This document shows, piece after piece, positions 11,891 through 21,315 of a stretch of 64,000 nucleotides of DNA. The number at the start of each line of letters is the position of its first letter. The first letter of the stretch is position 1. The notes beneath the pieces are model-generated. The model saw only the letters and a program-made list of their open reading frames with translations, was not told the DNA's origin and did not search any database. This stretch comes from Sesamum alatum (taxonomy: Eukaryota > Streptophyta > Magnoliopsida > Lamiales > Pedaliaceae), in the NCBI GenBank assembly GCA_034509735.1, contig JACGWO010000005.1:12355692-12419691 (forward strand), given 5' to 3'. Both the position numbers and the translations under genes were made by a program.

Positions 11891-12675
11891 CTCCATATAT
11901 ACATATCAATATATATATATATAAATCCAATTAACTATACTTACCTCAAATCTCAAACGATTACATTAGTATAAGAGCCGTTTAACCCTCTACTATATTT
12001 TCGCGTCCTATAATAAATTATAATACATACAAAATATCATAAATTCCAAATAAAATATTTTATAATATCCAGGTAATTTTTTTGTCTATTTTTTAATATT
12101 TCATTTCTAGCGAAATTAAAATCTCCTCCATTTTCTTCTAAATAACCAGATACTCCAAGCTCCTAAGGGTATATAATATATATATATATATACACGTATA
12201 TAATTTATTCCCTGTCTCATAAAAATTTATTTTATCAAACCCCTTATTATTATTAATTTTGTTATTATTATTGTTATTGTTTTTAGTTGTTGTTCTTGAT
12301 AACATCCATTTATTTACTTTAGAATTAACACAGAATTATATACATTTGTTTATAAATATAATATATTATAAATATAATATATTTTAAATATAATATATTT
12401 TAAATATAATTTTCTTTATTTCTAGTAATTTACCGTCAACTTCTTGTGATTATAGCAATTAATAAGTATATAGATAATTGTCAAAATATTTATGAATTAA
12501 TTATAAGACTAGCTAATATTATCAACCGATATTATTTCTGATTGATCATTAACCAAATATGTCCAATAAACCTTGATTGGATAAGTTAACTCAATTCATT
12601 AATTATATAATCCTTAGCTAAATCAAGAGATTAATTTGGAACATCAATCATTTAATTCTAATATAATTGAATTTT

Positions 12676-12949
12676 CACTACAAAAAAAACGTCAAGTAGC
12701 AACGAAAAAAAATCAGCATCGAACTAATTAGCGAGTAAAATTTTTGTTGCTAATACATTATTTAATATAAGAAATTTCCTTGCTAATAAATTTAGCAACG
12801 AAAATTTACTTGCTAACAAGTTTAGCAACGAATTATTTAAAATATATATTAAGTAGTGTAAATTAACAATGATAATTTACTTGCTAATTAGTTCGACGCT
12901 GATTTTAGCAATAAATTTTTCGCTGCTATTAAGCTATTTTCTTGTAATG
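12676..12949. mobile_element. CACTA-type MITE, 274 bp
   Basis: It begins CACTACAAAAAAAACG and ends TTTTCTTGTAATG, an inverted near-match to the CACTACAAGAAAA ends of CACTA (En/Spm) elements. Flanking TTT at 12673-12675 and 12950-12952 gives the 3-bp duplication typical of that superfamily. The interior has repeated AGCAACGAA and TTGCTAA motifs and no coding capacity. It sits inside the gypsy solo LTR and is therefore younger than it. Confidence 0.85.
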
Positions 12950-13208
12950 TTTATTGGATAATTAACTAATAATAATTAATAAACAAACAGACTAATTTAA
13001 TTAGTCAAGCAATTAAAAGGAGGTAGAAACTACTTAATCTATTCATCAGTATTAGTTAATACGGAATTAAATTAATTAAAGTAAGTTTCAATTAACTAAT
13101 TAGTTGTTGTTAGAAAATACAGGAAATGAAGGAACATGAAACTTACCTTATTCTCGCGAGAAGCAGACGACTTGTTCCTCCTAATGTTAATGTTTTTATA
13201 ATTATTAT

Positions 13209-13349
13209 TATATATATATATATATATATATACATGTACATAGATATATCCTATCATTATTTTATATTTTTGTTTGTGGAGTGCTGGCAATCTCTCATGA
13301 CAATTGCATAGGTTGACAGCCACGTTGCTGCCCATCCTAATAACTTCTT

Positions 13350-13389
<40 letters not shown>
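13209..13389. repeat. Two (TA)n microsatellites
   Basis: TA dinucleotide runs lie at about 13209-13232 and 13352-13389 in the gypsy solo LTR. The short frames on both strands here are low-complexity shadows. Confidence 0.9.
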
Positions 13390-13393
<4 letters not shown>

Positions 13394-14167
13394 TTGATAA
13401 AATTACAATTTGATCCATGACTTTATAAACTTATATAAGTTACCCGTAACATTTTTATGAAGTTTTAATTTAGTCCCCATAAAATTTTAATATATTCAAA
13501 TATCAACCTATAATATATTTATCAACACGTGAATCTTTTTAGTACTTACCAATTTGTCCAACAATTATGTACAAAAAATTATGGATGTTACACCATGTAT
13601 ATATATGTACTCAAAAGACACACAACACATACAATTCTCTACACATCTCTCCTAGCTCTCCCTCTCAACCATGCCCCTCTCACACTCTGCCATCTCCTTT
13701 AATCTCCATCTCCAAAAGTGTTTCTTGTCTTCTTGTTTTCAAACAAGCGGACATACGAATAATTGATCACGTCGATCAATAATGTTTGGTCGATTGTTCT
13801 CTCCCTCTTTGATATCTTGCTAGCACGAGAGTATCAAGAAATTCGGTGAATTGAATGGACGTTTTTAGAGGATTTCTGTAGTGGGATCTAGGTGGAAAAT
13901 TTGGGAACAATGCGTGTAGCCGAATGAAGAAAGCTACAAGGGTGAGTACTCGTGTTACGTTTCTTGTTGCTCTCTTCAACCCTAAAGCCTCCATGAATCT
14001 TGTTCTTATTTTCCCTTATTCATGAGATACACCGAACGCCAGGGAGAATCAAGGGAACACCCATTGATCCAGTTTTGAAATTCTGTTTTAAATTGCGTTT
14101 ATGCATGCCTCTCTCGTCATCGCGCTTCCTCCGCACCACTCCTGGGCTGATCCCCTATCGCTTACAG

Positions 14168-14180
14168 TGGTATCAGAGCC
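14168..14180 (+). promoter_or_regulatory. E2 primer binding site (initiator Met-tRNA type)
   Basis: TGGTATCAGAGCC lies two bases after the LTR end. This is the common plant copia primer site, complementary to the 3' end of initiator Met-tRNA. The same 13 bases follow the LTRs at 45238 and 62457. Confidence 0.95.
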
Positions 14181-14384
14181 CGGTGGTGTATAGGCCTAGG
14201 GTTTTATGTGCTATACGTGTTCAAGCATGCTTTACATAGCTTTGTTTTTCGTATTGAAACATGTTAATCGTAGGAATACTTGCATCAATTTTGCACTTGG
14301 ATAATTGATCATGGAGTTCTTGTGCTTCTTGAACTAGGTTTCTTGTTTTCTTCGAAAAAGAGTGCAGAAAACATTGGTATGGAA

Positions 14385-14770
14385 GAAAAACGGCAGCGGT
14401 GGTAGCCGTCGGCCAACCGCGTGCATAGGGTGCACGGCCAGGCACGCGTGCTCGTAGGTAGGGGAGCCTGTGTGCAGCCGCCCGGCCAGCATGCGCAGTG
14501 CACGCGCTCGGTAGACGGGGTCTCCGATCACGCGCACAGGCAGGGGAGCCTGCGTGCATCCACCCAGCCAGCGCTCCCGGTGTGCGAGAACAGGAGACAT
14601 AGCCTGTCGGACGCGCGGACGACAAGCCTTGCTAGTCGGCCGCACACGCAAGGAGTTGGCCAGGCACGCGCGCAGGCAAGGGAAGCCTGCGCACAGGCGC
14701 ACGGCCTACACGCCTAGCGTGCGCGGGCGACAGGCTGGGCCACCTGTGTGCACGCACGAAAAAACATTAT
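14385..14770 (+). other. GC-rich island in the E2 leader
   Basis: This stretch is strongly GC-rich against an AT-rich background. It contains degenerate repeats of the type AGGCAGGGGAGCCTGCGTGC (near 14453, 14538 and 14673) and GGCCAGGCACGCG (near 14427 and 14658). Long frames are open on both strands, which is expected where stop codons are rare. I do not regard them as genes. A shorter GC-rich patch occupies the same place after the E5 LTR (62715-62775). Confidence 0.75.
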
Positions 14771-15002
14771 CTTGAAATATTTTATCGTGGTTGAGGTTGC
14801 GAACCTCCTAAAATTTCATATTGTCTTGATGATGAGGAAGGGGTTGTCCTAACAAGAAGTGTTGTAATAGCTGCACTGATGATCGGTTTTCTTATGTGGA
14901 ATTTTACATTTAGTTTTTGCTAGCTATGATATTGGTTATCATGTATATGGACTGGTAGCCACTTGGAGTGTGTAATATTTCTACTTGCATTAATGGGATT
15001 GA

Positions 15003-15552
15003 CGGATGGATGATCACAAAGCCCTTAGATCGGATGTATGCTTTAATTTTTCGTTGGGTCTGTGTGCCTCTTTAATTGCTTCCTTATCTTTCTTTTTGCT
15101 TTGGAACAATAAGAATTTCTTCCTCCCGCTTTATGTACTCCCCCCGAGTGTTCGTCGGGGTTTTCATTTCAGTTGTAATGAGAGTAGGTAGTGGTGAGGT
15201 ATTTTTGTTTTGTTAAATGAAGAAAATCAAGAAAGACCAAGAAGGGGGAGACCAAGGAAGCCCATGGAGGTTCGAAGCCATAGTGGGCCGACGGATGAAG
15301 GAAGGAGAGGCAAGGCCCATCAGGTTGTTGATGGGTTACTACATAAGTTTGCAATAGTGTATGACCAACCCTTAGATTGACCATAGATCCACTGCGGGCT
15401 TAGGGGTCGCATAGGTTCCAGGCTTGTGATCATCCAACAGGGGCGTGCTAGGCTTTTATTTTTCATGTGGAAGAATTGATGGATGAATGGTTTATTCATC
15501 ATGTTTTCATTAGCATGCGTAGTATGTTATATGTGATGAGGTCTCGGTCTAG
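15003..15552 (+). other. Conserved non-coding leader of Angela-like elements (E2 copy)
   Basis: Blocks in this 550-bp stretch recur in the same order in E5 (63091-63585). They are GATGATCACAAAGCCC, TTTCAGTTGTAATGAGAGTA, a CACTGCGGGCT-GGGTCGCATAGG block, GGCTTGTGATCATCC and TGTGATGAGGTCTCGGTC. No common reading frame is conserved. The position between primer site and gag suggests a leader with packaging, dimerisation or translation signals, as described for BARE-type elements. The function here is inferred. It joins integrase sequence directly at about 15553. Confidence 0.7.
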
Positions 15553-16350
15553 AGGTGGGCGATTTGGACAACCTACTAGCCTACGTATCCTACCTAAAAG
15601 GGAAAATGACCAAGAAGCCCTTTGTTGGACAAAGCACACTTGCCGCCGCTCTGTTGGATTTAGTCCATACAGACATGTGTGGGCCACTAAGTACTCAAGC
15701 TAGAGGTGGTTTCTCTTACTTCATAACCTTTACCGATGATCATTCACCGTATGGTTATGTCAACCTAATGAGGTATAAGTCTAAACCTCTTGTGAGGTTT
15801 ACAGAATTCAGGCTTGAAGTCGAGAACCAAACCAATTGAAAAATTAAAATTCTACGGTCAGACCGAGGTGGCGAGTATCTAAGTGGTGAGTTCCTCGATT
15901 ATCTAAAAAAATGATATTATCTCTCAATGGACACCTCCCAGGACACCTTAGTTAGAAGAAGTCTCTAAGACGAGGAATCGAACCCTGTTGGACATGGTTC
16001 GATCCCTGATGAGCTTTACTGAGGTGCCCTTGTCTTTTTAGGGTTACGCACTTGAGACAACATCTAATTGGCTAAACATAGCACCGTCCAATGCCGTGGC
16101 CCAGACATTATATCAGATATGGCACGGCAAGCCTGCATCCTGCAAATGCTTGAGAGTGTGGGGTTGCCCTGCATATGTCAAGAGATTAGTGGGAGACAAG
16201 CTAGAGTCAAGGTCTAGCTTGTGCAGGTTCAGTGGCTATATGAAAGAAACTGCAGGTTATTACTTTTATGACCCCATTAAGCTAAAGGTATTTATCTCGA
16301 GGAATGTAGTCTTCTTGGAAAAGGATTTTCCGTCGGATCCAACGCGATGA
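15553..16350 (+). pseudogene. E2 integrase, broken
   Basis: The leader runs straight into integrase zinc-region remnants near 15560-15610. A frame from 15555 then reads LDLVHTDMCGPLSTQARGG and continues to a TGA at 15837 where a Cys codon is expected. The middle, with the GGEYLSGEFLDYL core, is broken by stops. A third frame (16096-16350) carries RVWGCPAYVKRLVGDK to FISRNVVFLEKDF, the C-terminal part. It has one copy of the 12-residue block that is tripled in E1. Gag and protease are absent upstream, so the element could move only with help. The breaks make this copy inactive. Confidence 0.85.
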
Positions 16351-16515
16351 GCTGCTCCTTGAGGAATCAAGAGAGGCACCTCAGTCATCTGCATCAAAAG
16401 TTGCAGAACCTACATTAAGGGGTTATTGGCTGAGTGCCGTCGGATTGAGCAATCTCGTGAGGCTCAACGTGTTGAGTAGCCTTTTCAGGCCCAACATGTT
16501 GAAGAACATCCCGCG

Positions 16516-18230
16516 GTGCCAACCGAGGTGCCACAACTGCTAGCTCCTGCTATGTCTGGCCCCGAGGTTCCCACTGGAAATATTCTGATCCTCCATAGGT
16601 CAGCAAGAGTGCCACATCCTCTCGAGAGATATGGCTTCTTAGGCGGGATCGGTCAATTGGATAGTGATCCAAAGATATATGGGGACATAATGTCGGTTAT
16701 TGATTCAGGAAAGTGGCTTGAGGCCATGAAAATCGAAATGGACTCCATGAGCACGAACCAAGTATGGACGCTAGTGGACCCTCCTAAATGTGTTAAACCT
16801 GTTGAGTGTAAATGGGTCTATAAGCGCAAACTTGGAGCTGACGGGGAAGTAACTACCTTCAGAGCTAGGCTTGTGGCAAAGGGTTACACTCAGTGACCCA
16901 ACGTCGACTTTGAGGAAACCTATTTGCCAGTAGTCATGGCTAAGTCCATTCAGATTATGCATGCCATAATTGCATGGTATGACTATGAAATATGGCAGAT
17001 GGACGTAAAAACGGCCTTCCTTAATGGCTTCGTTGAGGAAGAGATCTATATGGATCAGCCGAAGGGATTCACGGTCATTGCAGAAGAGCAGAAAGTGTGC
17101 CATCTCCAAAAGTCCATCTATGGACTCAAAAAGCATCCCGAAGTTGGAATATTTGTTTTGATGAAGTCATATGGGGATATGATTTCATCAAGAACGACTG
17201 TGACCCTTGTATATACAAGAAGGTCAGTGGGAGCTCAGTAGTGTTCCTAGTGCCTTATGTGTACGACATCCTGCTCATTGGGAATGATAATAGGATGTTA
17301 GGTGACATAAACGTATGGTTGTCTACTCAATTCTCCATGAAGGATTTGGGTGATGCTTCCTACATCCTAGGCATCAAGATCTTCAGGAATAGGTCTAAGA
17401 GGATGCTAGGAATGACCTAAAACTTGTATGTTGAGAAAGTCTTGAAAAGATTCAATATGGATAACTCCAAACGAGGTTTTCTTCCCATGAGGCATGGGAT
17501 CAAGTTATCCAAGAGGTAGTCTCCCAAGACTGATGAGGAGCTTGGAAGGATGAAGGACATCCCCTATGCCTCTGCCGTAGGCAGCATCCAATACGCCCTA
17601 CACTGCACTAAGCCTGACATCATTTACGCTTTAAGTGAAAACAGTAGATATCAGGCCTGCGCATGTGAGGCACATTGGACTATGGTAAAGACCATTCTTA
17701 AGTACTTAAAGAGGAATAAAGATATGTTCTTGGTCTATGGCGGTGGAGAGTTGATACTAGAAGGTTTTAGCGATGCTAGCTTCCAGTAAGACGATGACGA
17801 TGCCAAATCTTAGTCAGGATTTGTGTTCAGGCTTAATGGTGGAGTGGTGGCTCGGAAGAGTTCCAAGTAAGATACCACAACCGATTCCACTACTGAAGCT
17901 GAATACATAGCAGCTCTGGAAGCTGCCAAGGAAGCAGTTTGGATGAAAACCTACATCCAAGAATAGGGTGTGGTGCTTAGCATTGTCGAGCCAGTGGTTA
18001 TCTTCTGTGATAACAACATGGCTATAGCGCAAGCGAAGGAATCGAGATCTCATCACCGATCCAAGCACATCCTTAGACGCTACCACCTGCTAAGGGAGAT
18101 GGTAGGAAGAGGTGACGTATGAATGGACCCAGTCAGCTCAGTAGAAAATACAACGAATCCATTGACTAAGCCCATGTCACATATCCCTCATGCTGAGCAT
18201 CTTGAGAAGATGGGTTTAAGGTATAGGAGT
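16516..18230 (+). pseudogene. E2 reverse transcriptase and RNase H, broken
   Basis: The frame 16516-16896 holds the RT start (KIEMDSMSTNQVWTLVDPPK, KWVYKRKLGADGEV) and ends at a TGA where E1 has CGA. A second frame (16924-17241) has QMDVKTAFLNGFVEEEIYMD, and a third (17097-17420) covers the palm. The catalytic box reads YVYD (17256-17267), so an essential Asp is lost. RNase H pieces follow (17550-17789: ASAVGSIQY, GFSDASFQ). Stops at 17418 (CAA to TAA), 17518 (CAG to TAG) and 17868-17870 (TAA, shared with E1) fit C-to-T decay of methylated DNA. Confidence 0.87.
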
Positions 18231-18256
18231 GATTGGCTTTCGGTTAAGTGGGATAT

Positions 18257-20023
18257 TGTTAGAATAGGTGATCACGAAGCCAATCTCATTGGGCTTATGT
18301 AACCTGTCTCTAACTGTAATGGTATAATTAAGATATTCTGAATCAACGTGATGTTCATTTCTTAGCATGTTATACTTTGTTGTGTTCACTTATATTATTG
18401 TTCAATGCACAAACAAAGCCCACAGACCCGGTATGTTAATCCAGGAGGTTGGACTATGCATAGGTTGGCAGTCATGAATCTAGCCTCCGTGGATTGGTCT
18501 GAAACCCGCTACGTCAACGACCTCGAGATTAGGTATCGAGGGTCCAAGCCGAGACTTGCACTAAGTATTGCACTTGTGTTTCCTCGACAAGTGATGAGGG
18601 TCGTCCAGACAATATTAATGGATTAGTCGGATCGGCGTCGACTGACTGAGGTGACTCGCGGGGATCGTCATATGGAAGCCTTAAGAGGCGTGGTCATTAT
18701 GAGTTGTATTTCTGGCTCCGATAGTACGAGATTAGTCCCCGAACTTGAGGAACCATGGGATTCACATCCACACTATGCCTGTATCTTAGGTTTGGCGAAG
18801 GGCTACCAGGTCGAAAGACCTGGTTGCTATAAGACTTATCTAGTACAGCTAGAATGTACAATGAGGACGGTGGGTTCCAAGATAGAATCTGTCTCCTGTC
18901 AAAGTTTGACAGTAGTGACTCACGTTTACTTTGAGACTCGCATCCCAGTGACGTTTCAGTAGGCGAACAAGTAACTGCTTAAGTCAAGGATGGGGACCGA
19001 CGTCCAAATTTCATATCCCAGACTATTGTTGTGAGATGAAAGACGGAAGGACTGTACTCGTATACATTCGTGAGCATAAATGTTCACGCCATGATTTCAC
19101 CTAGTCAGGCTTATTCATAAATTAGATTTATGAGATTAGAGGATGGGTTTTCCCTTTTTCAATTAGATTAAAAAGGGTGGAAATTATTTATTGTGCTTAA
19201 GTATAATTAGATTTATACATAAAGCCCATTAGGACTTTCGACCATTTATATTAGATTTAATAAGGCCCATTCCATAAAGCCCATCAAGAATGGATGGACA
19301 AGATCCGATCAAGGGCATATTGAGATGGATGGCTAGGATGAAGTTTGACTTTGTCAAACCCTTTGTTGACTAGGATTTGACTAGGTCAAAGTCCTAAGTT
19401 AACTAAAGCATGTCTCGTTGGAAGAGGTTGAGTAGGACTAGGAATGCTAATCCCACATATATATATATATATATATATACACTAAAAACACACACAACAG
19501 ACACAATTCTCTACACATCTCTCCTAGCTCTCCCACTCAACCGTGCCCCTCTCACACTCGGTTACCCCCTTTAATCTCCACCTCCAAAAGTGCTTCTTGT
19601 GTTCTTGTTTTCATATAAGCGGACATATGAACAATTGATCACGTTAATCAATAATGTTTGATCGATTGTTCTCTCCCTCTTTGATATCTTGCTAGCATGA
19701 GAGTATCAGGAATTCCGAGGAATTACATGGACGTTTTTAGAGGAACTCTACGTTGGGATCTAGGTGGCAAATCTGGGAACAACGCGTGTAGCGGAACGAA
19801 GAAAGCTACAAGGGTGAGTACTCATGTTACGTTTGTTGTTGTTCTCTTCAATCCTAGGGACTCCATGAATCTTGTTCTTATTTTTTCTTATTCATGAGAT
19901 ACACCAAACGCCCGAGAGAATGAAGGGAATGCCCCTTGATTTGATTTTAAAATTTTGTTTATGCATGCCTCTCGCCCCCGCGCTTCCGGTCCGCCACTCC
20001 CGGGCCGATCCCTATCGCTTACA
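18257..20023 (+). repeat. 3' LTR of E2, 1767 bp
   Basis: It follows the purine run GGTTAAGTGGGATAT and has TGTTAG...CTTACA ends. It lacks 234 bp that the 5' LTR retains (10385-10619). The junction CCTAGTC at 19100-19106 shows microhomology TAGTC, so this looks like a short-homology deletion. A (TA)n run at about 19458-19479 occupies the TATA-box region. Confidence 0.9.
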
Positions 20024-20536
20024 GTGTATAGCAATATCCGCACATGATGTCACATCGAACATGGCACCCCCACACCACTCCAGTGTGTAACCGTCAGCAC
20101 AGGATATTCCCCACTACCCAAAATACCTCAGTACCCTTTGCACCATGTACCTAGTTGTATGTGCATTTTTCTCATTTCACCTATTATCATGGCATCATAC
20201 AGCTCGTCATCAATCTCATCATCATAAATAATTGAATATGCCCCAGTCAGGTAAACTATCTCTATGTATCAATTTATCATATCCACATCGAGAACTTCAT
20301 CGTTCAACTTCATTCAATGATCAAATGTAATATAACATAATAATTCATCCATCTTTATTACACCTAAAACCACAGATGAACACATGATAACAACTTCATA
20401 GGGCAATCGGGGACTCAAGGCAAGTAAACAACAATTAATCAAGTATTTGATCAATCATTTGTATATCCATATAAATAAGTACAATTAACTACACTCACCT
20501 CAAATTCCTAAACGATTGCGTTAGTAAAAAGGTTGA
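20024..20536 (-). repeat. Gypsy LTR, second part, after E2
   Basis: GTGTAGCAATATCCGCAC resumes the LTR interrupted at 9702. It matches the middle of the element F LTRs (near 21035) up to ATTGCGTTAGTAAAAAGG. It stops at 20536, where element F starts. The rest of this LTR was not found beyond F. Confidence 0.75.
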
Positions 20537-21315
20537 TGTAGCACCCCCTACGAACTACACTTTAATACAACTAATTATTCATACACCCTCCTTAATTAAA
20601 CCTATTTTATAAAAAATTTGTATTAAAATCAACAAATCTCGAAATACAAATTTGATCAAATCTAATGTCTTTGAGTGCCAACTCAAGATGGCACTGTTGA
20701 GCCACCTAATAGAATTGGCGGCAAAGGCTTATGACCCAATTAAGCTAGTCTGATTTATATCCTGAAAATATGTGGCAAGGAATGAGTTGCCTACTCAATA
20801 AGTATAGCTAATCAACCTATATACATGCATAGACACATGCCATGCCACAAACCAATGAATATTTGATATATATAATCACAACAAAGCTATAAAGCAATAA
20901 ATACCATAATACCATATCTCAAATCATAGTTTTGTATTCTTAGGGCCCTGCTTACTCTAATTGGAGTACATCAGTAAATGGTTCTGTCGGCCATCATCGT
21001 CTTAATTAATGTCATATCATATACAACATAGGATGTGTAGCAATATCAGCACAGGATATCAAAACGAACATAGCATCCTCACACCACCCCAGTGTGTAGC
21101 TATCAGCACAGGATATTCCCCACTACTCGGAATACCCCGGTACCCTAAGCGCCATGGTACCTAGTTTATATTCATTTTTGTCATATCACATCATCATCAA
21201 TCACATCATCATAAACCATAACTATGTTCCCCAACTAGGTAAGCCATCTCTTTATCTCAATTTAACGATATACTCATAATTGTTTCTTCGTCCAACTCCA
21301 TGCAACAATAGAATA

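Larger units (their letters stand above)
10966..13592 (-). mobile_element. Gypsy (chromovirus-type) solo LTR in the E2 5' LTR
   Basis: The insert begins TGTGACACCCC and ends GGATGTTACA. It is flanked by perfect CCATG duplications at 10961-10965 and 13593-13597. The 3' LTR of E2 is uninterrupted at the same place (near 19455). The ends and interior match the LTRs of element F, whose polypurine tract gives the minus orientation. No internal domain is present, so it is a solo LTR left by recombination between two LTRs. Confidence 0.9.
9703..14166 (+). repeat. 5' LTR of E2, interrupted by a gypsy solo LTR
   Basis: It starts TGTTAGAATAGGTGACC and ends CGCTTACA, directly before the primer site. 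Removing the insertion at 10966-13592 and one 5-bp duplicate leaves about 1832 bp, close to the 1767 bp of the 3' LTR. It lacks about 190 bp near 10095-10110 that the 3' LTR keeps (18660-18865). Confidence 0.9.
9703..20023 (+). mobile_element. E2: Angela-like Ty1/copia element with both LTRs, gag and protease deleted
   Basis: LTRs lie at 9703-14166 and 18257-20023, with a Met-tRNA type primer site and a polypurine tract between them. The flanks are GTGTG (9698-9702) and GTGTA (20024-20028), a 5-bp target duplication with one change. The related uninterrupted LTR near 21035 reads GTGTAGCAATATC, which supports the insertion site. The interior is only about 4.1 kb because gag and protease are missing. 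Integrase, RT and RNase H are present but broken. A later gypsy insertion inflates the 5' LTR. Confidence 0.92.

Noticed and set aside
14221..14775. Several overlapping long frames on both strands in the GC-rich island
   Set aside because: They are open only because GC-rich sequence has few stops. They overlap on opposite strands and carry no domain.
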